A program made the position numbers and the translations under genes. From WQXF01 sp031553615 (GTDB lineage: Bacteria > Bacillota > Clostridia > Christensenellales > Aristaeellaceae), in NCBI GenBank assembly GCA_031553615.1, contig JAVBLJ010000029.1, positions 35,327 through 99,326 on the forward strand: 64,000 bases of DNA. Direction: 5' to 3'. Shown one piece after another: positions 51,274-60,119 of the stretch (the first letter of the stretch is position 1; each line of letters opens with the position of its first letter). The notes under the pieces are model-generated. The model had not been told where the DNA came from and ran no database searches. It saw nothing but the letters and a program-made list of their open reading frames with translations.

Positions 51274-52980
51274 ATGCGTACGTTCAAAAAGTTCCTGTCC
51301 CTGCTTCTGAGCATCCTCATGCTCCTTGGCGCGATGAGCATTACCGCGAGCGCTGCCGATGCGAACCGTGAGCCGCTTACCCTGACCGTGTTTGACGAGT
51401 TGGCCAACTACGCTGGCGAGCAAGCGGGCTGGTTTGCCAAGGAAATCGAGGATCGCTTCAACCTCAAGCTCAACATCATCTCCACCAACCTGGATACCAA
51501 CGCGTACCAGACCCGGATGTCCTCCGGCGACCTGGGCGATCTGGTGATCTTTGGCGACACCGGCGAGCACCTGGTCAGCGCCATCAATGGCAACATGCTT
51601 CTGGACTGGAGCGAGCTGGACCTCGAACCCTACCAGAACATCGCCCAGTACACCAAGACCTCGCAGGAAAAGCTCTCGAGCTTTGTGCAGAACGGCGCCC
51701 AGAAGACCGGCGTTTGGGGCTTCACGCACGACATCAGCTACGACCGCACCAGCTGGGACGTCTCCATCGAGCCCAACTACGGCATGCAGGCGCGCTGGGA
51801 TGCGTACATCAAAGCGGGCAAGCCCAAGCTGGATACCCTCGACGATCTGGTTCCCTTCCTGAAAGCCATGCAGGAAGCCTACCCCCAGAACGAGCTGGGC
51901 GAAAAGGTGTATGCGTACGGCGGCTTCCCGGATTGGGAAGATTGCGTCATGAAATTCACTTGGGATTTGATGACCTGGTATGGCTACAACGAGTATGACT
52001 TCATGGGCGTCAACTGGGCGACCGGCGACGTCGTGAATCCGCTGGAGGAGGGCAGCCTCTACCAGAAGATGCTGCAGATCAACAACCAGCTCTACCGCGA
52101 AGGCCTGTTCGATCCGGAATCTATCAGCCAAAACTTTGACGCCTACAGCGCCAAGCTGCGTGGCGGCCGTTACCTGATGGCGCTGTGGGGATGGCTCGCG
52201 CCCTCCTACAACACCCAGGAACACATCGACAAGCAGGAAGGCTTCGTGCAGCTCGGGCTGGGCGACGACGCGCCCGTCGTGAATGCGGGCAATCCCTCCG
52301 GCGGCAATCGCGTGTGGGCAATCGGCGCGAACTGCGAAAACCCCGAGCGCGTGCTGGAGCTCATCGATTGGCTTTGCTCGCCCGAAGGCATCATGATCAA
52401 CACCAACGGCCCCCAGGGCCTCTGCTGGGATTACGACGCCAACGGCATTCCTGTCGGCACTGAGTTCGGCTGGAAGTGCTGGAAGGATGGCGACAACACC
52501 GACATGCCCGCTGAGTACGGCGGCGGCAAGTACACCGATGGCCGCAGCGCCCTCAACAACACCACCATCATGATCAACGCGAAGAGCCCGGCGGGCGATT
52601 ACCTCTACAATCACGATGCGTGGCCGGATGGAATCGCGCAGCTGGCGAACCCGCTGCGCGAGGATTGGGGCACCCAGTTTGCGCAGGGCGCGCGTACCGG
52701 CGTGGAATATCTGCAAAAGACCGGCCGCTACTCGGTGCACCCCGCCACCAACTACGTCTACGCCGACAAGGGCGCCGACCTGAACAACATCCGCGCGCAG
52801 TTTGCGCCCATCATGAAGGAGTACAGCTGGAAGTGCGTGTACGCCGCCAACGATGAGGAGTTCACCGCGCTGTGGAACGAAATGGTCACCAAGTGCAAAT
52901 CCTTCGGCTACGACGACGTGGTGGCCTTCTACATGGGCGAGATTCAGAACAAGCTGAACGCCATCAAAGAAGGCAAATAG
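51274..52980 (+). CDS. LplA-type extracellular oligosaccharide-binding protein
   Basis: A 568-residue solute-binding protein of the large LplA group. Signal peptide LLSILMLLGAMSITASAADA has no lipobox cysteine, so type I cleavage after ASA is likely. Typical phrases: LGDLVIFGDTGEHLVSAINGN and LIDWLCSPEGIMINTNGPQG. It presents oligosaccharide to the two preceding permeases. GAGGAGGA before ATG. The gene end and TAG stop are copied four times in a 13-bp array, and a strong palindromic terminator follows. Confidence 0.9.
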   Translation: MRTFKKFLSLLLSILMLLGAMSITASAADANREPLTLTVFDELANYAGEQAGWFAKEIEDRFNLKLNIISTNLDTNAYQTRMSSGDLGDLVIFGDTGEHLVSAINGNMLLDWSELDLEPYQNIAQYTKTSQEKLSSFVQNGAQKTGVWGFTHDISYDRTSWDVSIEPNYGMQARWDAYIKAGKPKLDTLDDLVPFLKAMQEAYPQNELGEKVYAYGGFPDWEDCVMKFTWDLMTWYGYNEYDFMGVNWATGDVVNPLEEGSLYQKMLQINNQLYREGLFDPESISQNFDAYSAKLRGGRYLMALWGWLAPSYNTQEHIDKQEGFVQLGLGDDAPVVNAGNPSGGNRVWAIGANCENPERVLELIDWLCSPEGIMINTNGPQGLCWDYDANGIPVGTEFGWKCWKDGDNTDMPAEYGGGKYTDGRSALNNTTIMINAKSPAGDYLYNHDAWPDGIAQLANPLREDWGTQFAQGARTGVEYLQKTGRYSVHPATNYVYADKGADLNNIRAQFAPIMKEYSWKCVYAANDEEFTALWNEMVTKCKSFGYDDVVAFYMGEIQNKLNAIKEGK

Positions 52981-53023
52981 TCAGGGCAAATAGCCAAGGC
53001 GAATAGGCAAGGCAAGTAAGCAA
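52972..53023 (+). repeat. Four 13-bp repeats copying the gene end and stop codon
   Basis: GGCAAATAGTCAG (the last codons and TAG stop), GGCAAATAGCCAA, GGCGAATAGGCAA and GGCAAGTAAGCAA. Since 13 is not a multiple of three, the stops cover all three frames. Confidence 0.85.
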
Positions 53024-53067
53024 GGCCGGATTCGCTAAGGAAACACGAAAACCTTCGCAAAACAAGC

Positions 53068-53103
53068 TCGCCCGGGGAAGCATGCTTCCCCGGGCGAATT
53101 TTT
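53068..53103. terminator. Perfect 30-bp palindromic terminator
   Basis: TCGCCCGGGGAAGCA and its exact complement form a 15-bp stem with no free loop bases (the centre is GCATGC), followed by TTTTT. It separates the + importer from the converging - cluster. Confidence 0.9.
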
Positions 53104-53168
53104 GTGATGCGGCCCATGCGGCCAGCCAGGTGCGCTATCCAAGCCAGCCCGCAGCCCAAGCCGACGCG

Positions 53169-54053
53169 CTACGCCTCCGCCGCCTTCCGCAGCATTTCCT
53201 TCGTAAAGCCCAGCAGGTACCGGGCTTCCGCATCGATGCGCTCCTCGGTGGGGTTCTCTATCAGAGAGCGCCACACCTTGATGTCCCGTCCCACCTCGCC
53301 GCCCATCATCAGGAAGGGCTCCGAAACGATCCGCCCCTGATAGCCGATATCGTGCAGGGCCCCAAAGATTTCTGCCCAGTCCAGGTGGCCGCGACCTGGC
53401 GCGGTCCGGTTGTTCTCGCCGGTGTGGAAGCCGCCCAGGTGTTTGCCCGCCAAACGGATGGCATCCCCAATGGACGTTTCCTCGATGTTCATGTGGTAGG
53501 TATCCAGCAAAATGCTGATATGGGGGCTGCCCACGGCCTGCACGTAGGCGAGCGCCTCGGCAGCGGTGTTCAGCAGGCAGCCCTCGAACCGGTTCACGGC
53601 CTCCAAGCAGTACATAACGCCGCAATCCTCGGCCACCTTGATAATTTCGGCCATGCAGGCCAAGCTGCGATCCCAAAGCGGGGTCTTGTCCTCCAAAATG
53701 TAGTTGGGCGCGCCCCAGCCCGCGTAGTTCACGCCGGAAAGCACCGCGCCCTTCATCTGGTGCACGCGGCGGACGATGTCCTGCAAGTACCGGATGCCGC
53801 CCTTGCGCACGGCGGGGTCCGCCGAGGAAATGTCGTACTTGGGGTCGAGGCCCAGGCTATAGGTCAGCTCGATGCCCACCTCATCGGCCACGGCCTTGAT
53901 GCGCTGCATCTGCCCATCGCTCATCTCCAGCAGGGGCTGCGCTTGGAACTCCAGCACATCAAAGCCCATTGCCGCCACCTTGCGGATGTATTTTTCGTGA
54001 TCGGCCGCCCAGTTCTTCTCCCAAAAGTTCATGAAAATACCGATCTTGTTCAT
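53169..54053 (-). CDS. Ketose 3-epimerase (tagatose/allulose 3-epimerase family)
   Basis: A 294-residue TIM-barrel protein from ATG 54053 (GGAGG 7 bases before); the longer frame is rejected because it overlaps the upstream gene. Residues that match the family's metal and catalytic set are Glu151 (YCLEAVNRFE), Asp184 (ILLDTYHMN), His210 (LGGFHTGE) and Glu245 (VSEPF), one less than the numbering of the Agrobacterium enzyme. It interconverts ketoses at C3 with Mn or Co. Last gene of a leftward cluster, so probably handles a released ketose. Confidence 0.88.
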   Translation of the reverse strand: MNKIGIFMNFWEKNWAADHEKYIRKVAAMGFDVLEFQAQPLLEMSDGQMQRIKAVADEVGIELTYSLGLDPKYDISSADPAVRKGGIRYLQDIVRRVHQMKGAVLSGVNYAGWGAPNYILEDKTPLWDRSLACMAEIIKVAEDCGVMYCLEAVNRFEGCLLNTAAEALAYVQAVGSPHISILLDTYHMNIEETSIGDAIRLAGKHLGGFHTGENNRTAPGRGHLDWAEIFGALHDIGYQGRIVSEPFLMMGGEVGRDIKVWRSLIENPTEERIDAEARYLLGFTKEMLRKAAEA

Positions 54054-54121
54054 GGGGAAACCTCCTTCTTGCTTGGATTTACCGCGTGGATTTTTCGTAT
54101 GGAACGTTGATGGGGGAGGGG

Positions 54122-55507
54122 TTACGCCTCTTCGCGGGTGAGGTTGTTGAGCCAGGTGCCCCGGCGAACGATCCGAAGAGCCCAGAACGTCTTGAGGCAG
54201 GCCAGGATTTGCACGGTCAGCAGAACCGGCAGGATGGGCAGCTTTCCGGGCAGCAGCAGGCCCATCAGGAACGCGATGGGCACAGGCAGCATCCACAGAT
54301 AGAAGCTGTCCAGCAGTACGGCGTGCTTGGTATCTCCGCCCGCGCGCAGCAGGTTGAAGCTGAGCAGATAGACCACGTTGAGGGGGATGAAGCAGGTCAG
54401 AATATGCGTCAGGCGCTTGGTCAGGGCGATTTGCTCCGCCGATAAATCCGGGAATATGAGGCCGATGGTCTGCGCCAGCGCGAGGGAGAGCAGCATACAG
54501 AGGAGGCCGACGATCGCCGTCAAGCCGTACAGGCGCTTCGCGTTGGCCTTGGCCTCGCCGAATCGGTTGGCACCCAGGTGCCTGCCTACCAACACGGCCA
54601 CTGCGCTGGTGATGCCCTGGAACAGCACCATGGCGATGGTGATCACCTGATCGGACACGTTGACCGCGGGCAGGGCTTTCTCATCGATGCGGGTGTAGGC
54701 CCAGAAGTACACCAGCTGACCGCCGCACCAGACCAGCTCGTTGATCGTCAGCGGCACGAATTTGTGCAGATAATCGCGCAGGAGCGGGCGGCCCAGCTGC
54801 TTGGCCGGAGCGATGGAGAGGGTGAAGGGGGTCTTGCGCGAGAGGAGCACGGCCACGTAGATGCCCATCTCCAGCAGCCGCGCCAGCAGGGTGCCCATCG
54901 CAGGTCCCCGAACCCCCAGGGCGGGCATCCCCAAGCGGCCAAAGATCAGAGCCCACTCGAAAAACAGGTTGGCGGCAATGGAGATCATGCTGACGACCAT
55001 GGGCAGCATGTTGATGCCCATCGCCCGCAGCGAGAACAGGCACACCAGCGAGAAGGACGCCGGAACGTACGACCACACCATGATCCGCAGGAAGGAAACC
55101 CCGGCCGCGATGGTTTGCGGATCGGTGACGAAGGCGCGCATCAGCGCTTCGGGAAAGCAAAGCAGCAGCGCTACAAACAGCCCGGAGAAAGCCAGCGCCA
55201 GCACCAACTCCAGGGAAAACAGCCGCTGGCAGACGTGCAGTTTGCCCGCCCCGTGGTATTGCGAAATGAGCAGGCTGGCCGCCCCCGTAAAGCCAAAGAA
55301 CAAGCCATTGTAGATCAAGCCGGGCTTGTTGGCCACGGCTACGGCGCTCATGGCCCATTCGCCCACCTTGGCCAGCATGATGCTATCTGCAAAGTTAAAA
55401 ACCGCTGTGGTCAGTTGCTGCAGCGCTACGGGGATCATGACCAGTAGGGCGACCCGATAGAAAGCGCTGTTCCCCCAAAAAGGCCGGATATGGCGGGTTA
55501 ACTGCAT
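54122..55507 (-). CDS. MATE-family exporter of the saccharide cluster
   Basis: A 461-residue twelve-helix protein. VALLVMIPVALQQLTTAVFNFADSIML and AVAVLVGRHLGANRF are MATE-type; the second half is a diverged repeat of the first. TAGGAGC precedes ATG. It lies between an amino-sugar isomerase gene and an epimerase gene, so it might export a by-product of glycan breakdown or a competitor toxin (inference). Not close in sequence to the MATE protein at 8573. Confidence 0.9.
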   Translation of the reverse strand: MQLTRHIRPFWGNSAFYRVALLVMIPVALQQLTTAVFNFADSIMLAKVGEWAMSAVAVANKPGLIYNGLFFGFTGAASLLISQYHGAGKLHVCQRLFSLELVLALAFSGLFVALLLCFPEALMRAFVTDPQTIAAGVSFLRIMVWSYVPASFSLVCLFSLRAMGINMLPMVVSMISIAANLFFEWALIFGRLGMPALGVRGPAMGTLLARLLEMGIYVAVLLSRKTPFTLSIAPAKQLGRPLLRDYLHKFVPLTINELVWCGGQLVYFWAYTRIDEKALPAVNVSDQVITIAMVLFQGITSAVAVLVGRHLGANRFGEAKANAKRLYGLTAIVGLLCMLLSLALAQTIGLIFPDLSAEQIALTKRLTHILTCFIPLNVVYLLSFNLLRAGGDTKHAVLLDSFYLWMLPVPIAFLMGLLLPGKLPILPVLLTVQILACLKTFWALRIVRRGTWLNNLTREEA

Positions 55508-55544
55508 CGGCGTTTGCTCCTAAAACTTGTGATGGGCGTGTGGA

Positions 55545-56264
55545 TCACAGGGGCATTGTGCCATCGATCCAGCAAAGGGCATGGGGGTGCAGCTTCAAGA
55601 AAGTCACAGGCATGGTGGGGGAGATTTCGCTGGAGGCCAAGGCCTGCATGGCCAGGACTTTTCGCCCTCCGCTGGCCAAAAGCAGCACCTGCTTCGCCTG
55701 AAACAGCGCCGAAAGGCCCAGCGTCATGCCCTGCTGAATAGGCGAGTCCGCCTTTTTCAGCATGGCATGGCCCAAGGTATGCGAGCTCAGTGCGGTCGAA
55801 TGCACGCGGCAATCCAGGGATTCGGCGGGCTCGTTCAGGCCCAGGTGGCCGTTCATGCCCACGCCCAATATGGCCAAATCGATGCCCTCCAGCGCGGCGA
55901 TGGCGGCTTCTACCCGGGCGCACTCCTGCAAAGGATCGGCGCAGAGCGGATCGAAGGAGAGGAAGCGGGCCTCGTCGATGCGAAGGGGCTCCAGAATCTC
56001 CTGGCGCAGGAAGTATTCGCAGGTCGAGGGGTTCTCCTTGGGCACGCCCACCCACTCGTCCAGCTTGATCCACGTGATCCCGGAGACATCGATCTGCCGG
56101 GCGAGAACCTCCCGCACGAACAGGCGGTACGCCTCCAGCGGAGAATGGCCGGTGGCCAACACGATGCAGGCATCGGGCTTTGCGCGCACTAGCGCGACCA
56201 TGGCATGAGCGCAGCGTGCGCTCATCTCCGCGTAATCCTGGGTTAGTTCCATTTGTAAGCCCAC
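55545..56264 (-). CDS. NagB/AgaI-type amino-sugar-6-phosphate isomerase/deaminase
   Basis: A 239-residue protein. GTG 56264 is chosen as the start because GGGAGG lies 8 bases before it; ATG 56252 is the alternative. IVLATGHSPLEAYRLF, IKLDEWVG and LAILGVGMNGHLGLNEPAE are NagB-family blocks (usual GVGxDGH is GVGMNGH here, as in galactosamine-6-phosphate isomerases). It converts glucosamine- or galactosamine-6-P to the ketose phosphate plus ammonia. This links the cluster to amino-sugar-containing glycans. No NagA or kinase is adjacent. Confidence 0.85.
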   Translation of the reverse strand: MGLQMELTQDYAEMSARCAHAMVALVRAKPDACIVLATGHSPLEAYRLFVREVLARQIDVSGITWIKLDEWVGVPKENPSTCEYFLRQEILEPLRIDEARFLSFDPLCADPLQECARVEAAIAALEGIDLAILGVGMNGHLGLNEPAESLDCRVHSTALSSHTLGHAMLKKADSPIQQGMTLGLSALFQAKQVLLLASGGRKVLAMQALASSEISPTMPVTFLKLHPHALCWIDGTMPL

Positions 56265-56279
56265 GAGCGGCGCCTCCCT

Positions 56280-56307
56280 TTCTGAAAACCGAATTCTGAA
56301 AGCCGAA
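56280..56307. repeat. 14-bp tandem duplication upstream of the NagB-type gene
   Basis: TTCTGAAAACCGAA (56280-56293) followed by TTCTGAAAGCCGAA (56294-56307). Confidence 0.65.
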
Positions 56308-56317
56308 TAAAGAGCGC

Positions 56318-56974
56318 CTAGAGGCAAACGCCCAACGCCCGCAGGAGTGCGCGGGCAATGATGCGGTGACCCTCCACGGTCGGATGCACGCCATCCTCCG
56401 CCCAGAAGGCGGGCGGATGCTCCGGGGTGTAGCTGGCGGCAAACAGCCCCTGGGTGGGCACAAAGATCGCCCCCGCCTCCAGCGCCACCTCCCGAAAGCA
56501 GCGCAGACGCTGCGCGAAATCTTCGCCCCAATTCCGCATCCAGGCCGAGCTTTCGTGATCGGAGGGCACCAGGAACGGCTCCAGCATCACCAGCGTGAGC
56601 GCGGGGTTTTGCGCCTGGGCTTTGCGGAGCAAATCCAGCAGCAGCCCCCGCCATGTGTCCAGGCTGGGCGCTTGATCCCGGTCCGCCACCGCCAGGTGGG
56701 TATCGTTTGCGCCGATCATCAGGGTCAGGATGTGCGGATGGTGGGCCAACGTATCGGCCTGCCAGCGCTCCTGCAGGTGGGTGACCCGGTTGCCGCCGAT
56801 GCCCCGGTTCAGAAACCGCAGCCCCAGCTCGGGATACAGCGCCCGGAGCACGCCCGCCGCCATGGCGGCAAAGCCGTCGCCCAGGCTGGCGTCGTCCCCC
56901 CGATCTCGGTCACAATCGGTGATGCTATCCCCCTGAAACAGGATCAGGGCGTCCTTCGCAAGCAGCGGATTCAT
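56318..56974 (-). CDS. GDSL/SGNH-family esterase
   Basis: A 218-residue cytosolic hydrolase from ATG 56974 (AAAAGGAGC before); the longer frame overlaps the AraC gene end. LILFQGDSITD carries the nucleophile serine, GIGGNRVT and LMIGANDTH the oxyanion-hole residues, and DGVHPTVEGH the catalytic Asp-His. Typical of carbohydrate (acetyl) esterases that trim glycans intracellularly. The start overlaps the AraC stop (ATGA). Confidence 0.87.
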   Translation of the reverse strand: MNPLLAKDALILFQGDSITDCDRDRGDDASLGDGFAAMAAGVLRALYPELGLRFLNRGIGGNRVTHLQERWQADTLAHHPHILTLMIGANDTHLAVADRDQAPSLDTWRGLLLDLLRKAQAQNPALTLVMLEPFLVPSDHESSAWMRNWGEDFAQRLRCFREVALEAGAIFVPTQGLFAASYTPEHPPAFWAEDGVHPTVEGHRIIARALLRALGVCL

Positions 56975-58014
56975 GGCAAACGCTCCTTTTCGACGTGCTG
57001 TTTGCGGTATTCGGCGGGGGAGCAATGGGTGTGCTTCTTAAACATCTTGCTGAAATGCCGGAAGTCCTCGTATCCGCTGCGCTCGGCCACCTCGTAGATG
57101 CGCAAACCGGTGGTGGTCAGCAGCTCCTTGGCCTTGTTCATCCGCAGAATCACCAGGTATTCGCTGAAGGTGATGCCCATGCGCTGATGAAAGGAATTGG
57201 AGAAATAGCTGGGCGACATGTAGGTCATGTGCGCCACTTCTTCCAGGGTGATTCGCTTGTGGAAGTTGGTGCCGATGTAGTTGATGGCCCGCTCGAAGAT
57301 GGCGGCCCCGCCCTGATCGGCGGAGCTTACGGCCCCGGCGGCGATGCTGTCGCAGATGGCGTGATACAGGAACTTATCGATGGCCAAGGTGGAGCGCTGG
57401 GAGATGACCTGCTGCAGCTTCTTGCAAAAGTCGCCCTCCAGCATGCGGTCAAAGCAGGTGCGGTACTGCATGGGCTTGTAGCCCGCCAGCAGGATGAGCT
57501 CCACGGTTTTTACGTAGATGAATTGATCGCTGCCGTTGCTGCGCGCCACCACCAGCTCGATGTACGCGGAGAGGGTGTGCCGCAGATTTTCGTAATCCCC
57601 GCTGCTCACCAGCTGCACCAACCGGCCCGAGAGCTCCTGAGCGCGGCTGGTGACGAAGGCCGAATTGAGCAGCGTGCTTTGCTCATCGCTGATCTGCGCG
57701 GCGATCTGCTTGAGGGTTTCCAGCAGGCGGCCTACGCTGCCCTCCGGATCGGTCAAGTAGCCCTGTGCATCCACCCATGCGACCTTCGCCGTGGGGCAGG
57801 CCTGCTGGAGCAGCCCGGTCAACGCCTCCCGCTCCGGCGCGTGCACGCAGGCGATCACCGCATCGGGCGCAAAGCGGAGCAATGCCTCCTGCGCCTGGGG
57901 AAGAGCCACCTCGGCGCAGCAGGAATACCTGATCCACGCCCAGTTGATGCGCTTGGGCAAGGCCAGCAGGATCGGGTCGTCGGCGGCGATCAGGAGCGCG
58001 TTGTTGATGGGCAT
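56971..58014 (-). CDS. AraC-family regulator with a receiver-like N-terminus
   Basis: A 347-residue protein. Residues about 1-120 have the alternating strand/helix look of a CheY receiver (ALLIAADDPILLAL, FAPDAVIACVHAPER), but the usual phosphorylated Asp is missing from the third strand. The middle is helical, and residues about 240-345 form an AraC double helix-turn-helix (ITLEEVAHMTYMSPSYFSNSF, YEVAERSGYEDFRHFSKMFKKH). Likely regulates the surrounding saccharide genes. GGGAG lies before ATG. It is translationally coupled to the esterase downstream and follows the propeller gene by 25 bases. Confidence 0.88.
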   Translation of the reverse strand: MPINNALLIAADDPILLALPKRINWAWIRYSCCAEVALPQAQEALLRFAPDAVIACVHAPEREALTGLLQQACPTAKVAWVDAQGYLTDPEGSVGRLLETLKQIAAQISDEQSTLLNSAFVTSRAQELSGRLVQLVSSGDYENLRHTLSAYIELVVARSNGSDQFIYVKTVELILLAGYKPMQYRTCFDRMLEGDFCKKLQQVISQRSTLAIDKFLYHAICDSIAAGAVSSADQGGAAIFERAINYIGTNFHKRITLEEVAHMTYMSPSYFSNSFHQRMGITFSEYLVILRMNKAKELLTTTGLRIYEVAERSGYEDFRHFSKMFKKHTHCSPAEYRKQHVEKERLP

Positions 58015-58039
58015 CTTTTATCTCCCGGCTCTGTCGGTT

Positions 58040-59860
58040 TTAGCGGAACACTACGTCGTTGTTGGCTACGCGGCATTCCCGGATGCAGGCGGAGGCTTGA
58101 TGGGTGGAGGGATTGCATTGGAAGGCGCCATCGGGCAAGCGGCGCACCACGTTCCATTGAATCAGCGCCGCCAGCGCTTCGGGGGCTTGCTCGTGGGCAT
58201 AGGCGGCCCCCCACGCATCGGCGGTAAAGCGGCCGTGCTCATCGCAGGCCAGCACCGCGAACGCCCGCTCGACGTAGGGGAATTGCTGCGCCGCCTCGGT
58301 GGTCATCACCAGCGTGCCGTTGACCACGTAGAAGGGATAGCGGTTGGCCTCGTTCCGCTGCGGGCCCATGATGTAGGCGTAGAGGCAATCGCTCTTGGAT
58401 TTCATGTAGCGCATACCGTCGCCCAAGAAAATGCCATCGATATAGTATCCGCGGAAAATATCCGCCGTAGCATCCAAAAAGGAAATATCCGCAGTAGCCT
58501 GGCCGGATTTGTCGGTGAGCAGGGAAAGGGTGTGCGCCGCCTCATCCATGCTTTTGCCGTTGAAGGAGCCGTCTTCGTTCCAATTAAAGCGGTACCGCAC
58601 GGTGATGGGCTGGCCCACCACGGGCTGGCCCGCGCTGGTGGCCCGGAATAGGTACTTGTTTTCGTAATACAGGCCATCCGGCGAAAGCATGCGCTCGATG
58701 TGGAGCTTCACGGGCTTGAGGAGCTGCTCCTCCAAATAGAAGCGGTGGATACCCACGTGCATGTCCTTTTGCCCAATGGGGGCGTCGCCGCCAAAGTGCC
58801 AGGCGGTGATGATCTCCCCATCGGGCATCACGTCCAGCATGGGCTGGTATTGGCACAGGGGGGCGTCGATGGGGTACCAGTTGGAGCCCATGTCGTTCGA
58901 AACGGCGTATTCGTTGTGGCGGCGCGCGCCCACCAGCAGGCCCTCTTGGGTCAGGGCGATGGTTTCGGGCACGTAGCCCGGCTTGCGCGTTCCGCCCTCC
59001 GCCTGCTCGGAGCCCAGGAAAATCGCGCGCAGAGGCTCGTTCACGTAGCCATCGGCGGTCAGGCGCACCAGCTGGCGCACCGAGCGCGCGGCCTGCACAT
59101 CGCAATTGACGAACAGCAGGCTGCCGTCGCCCAAATCCACGAAGTCGGGCTCCCAGGCGGGAATGCCCGGCAGGATGTAGTGGGGAGCGCTCCAGGTCTT
59201 GCCCTGATCCTTCGAGTAAAGGAAGCAGGTCTGCAGGTTTTCGATGACGTCCTCGGACACGTCGTGGCGGCCCATCCGCGCCAAGCCGGGGCCGAAGTTT
59301 TCGAACACCGGGCCGCAGACCACCAGCCAGTTGTTGCGCAGGCGCTTGGCCTTGTGCACGAACATGAAGTACCCGGGCAGGATGTGGGATTGCAGGGTCC
59401 AGGTCTTGCCCAGATCGTAGGATATTTCGGTAAATACGCCAAACTGCGGCATGCCCATGGGGCTTTCGCCGGAGAGGGCATGCACCCGCACCATGGACAT
59501 ATCGGGGAAGCCCACGTGCCAATAGTGCCGGGTATCGGCGGCCATGCGGGAGGTCTCTTGCCAGGTGCGGCCCCGATCCTCGGAAAGCATGGTTACATAT
59601 TCGTTTCGATACTTGCCCGTAGCGAAGGGATAGGAAGTATCTTGATAGGAGTAGGGCATATCCAGGGATTCGAAGGCCTCCAGCGAAACCTGGTTCTGGG
59701 TGCCGCCGGTGGCCTCCCGTACCTCATTGAACGCCACCCCCCACCTTTCCCCGTCGAAGGGAAACAAGCTGACCCAGGCGCAGTAGCCGGGCCGCTTGTG
59801 GGGGTAGTAGATCACTTGCTCTTCAAAGGATGCCGCTCGTGCATAGTATGTGCGATCCAT
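58040..59860 (-). CDS. Sialidase-superfamily propeller protein with C-terminal beta domain
   Basis: A 606-residue cytosolic protein. Asp-box motifs SEDRGRTW, SYDLGKTW and SKDQGKTW mark a sialidase-type propeller over about residues 1-390; from about 400 on a beta-sandwich follows (VRYRFNWNEDGSF). AAAGGAG lies before the ATG. I cannot name the substrate: related propellers include sialidases, BNR hydrolases and lyases. Heads the leftward cluster with the AraC regulator and is divergent from the second CUT1 importer. Confidence 0.78.
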   Translation of the reverse strand: MDRTYYARAASFEEQVIYYPHKRPGYCAWVSLFPFDGERWGVAFNEVREATGGTQNQVSLEAFESLDMPYSYQDTSYPFATGKYRNEYVTMLSEDRGRTWQETSRMAADTRHYWHVGFPDMSMVRVHALSGESPMGMPQFGVFTEISYDLGKTWTLQSHILPGYFMFVHKAKRLRNNWLVVCGPVFENFGPGLARMGRHDVSEDVIENLQTCFLYSKDQGKTWSAPHYILPGIPAWEPDFVDLGDGSLLFVNCDVQAARSVRQLVRLTADGYVNEPLRAIFLGSEQAEGGTRKPGYVPETIALTQEGLLVGARRHNEYAVSNDMGSNWYPIDAPLCQYQPMLDVMPDGEIITAWHFGGDAPIGQKDMHVGIHRFYLEEQLLKPVKLHIERMLSPDGLYYENKYLFRATSAGQPVVGQPITVRYRFNWNEDGSFNGKSMDEAAHTLSLLTDKSGQATADISFLDATADIFRGYYIDGIFLGDGMRYMKSKSDCLYAYIMGPQRNEANRYPFYVVNGTLVMTTEAAQQFPYVERAFAVLACDEHGRFTADAWGAAYAHEQAPEALAALIQWNVVRRLPDGAFQCNPSTHQASACIRECRVANNDVVFR

Positions 59861-60119
59861 GATTCACACGCTCCTTTGGAACCACTCTGGGCGCATGCGT
59901 CTGTTCACATGCCACCGCCTCTATCATACCGCAGAGAGCGGCTTTTTTGGTGTGTTATTTTGTGAATGCTGTGTAGTATTGTGCTCATGCTCCCGAAAGG
60001 CCTTCCATTTTCGGTTATTTTGCACTAAAATGAGCGTATCACAAAGTCTGCCGTGGGCTCGTTGCGCCGTCACCGATGTGCGTTGCGGCCAAGGCACGCT
60101 CAAAAAAGGGGGAATACCT
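59861..60119. other. Divergent control region of the second importer
   Basis: A short hairpin CCGC-AGAGA-GCGG followed by CTTTTTT (59929-59948) could be an attenuator on the + strand. No convincing promoter hexamers were found in either direction. No operator like the one at 36510 was seen. Confidence 0.4.

Noticed and set aside
54054..54296. N-terminal extension of the epimerase frame
   Set aside because: Overlaps the MATE gene and lacks a ribosome site, while ATG 54053 has GGAGG and gives the usual family length.
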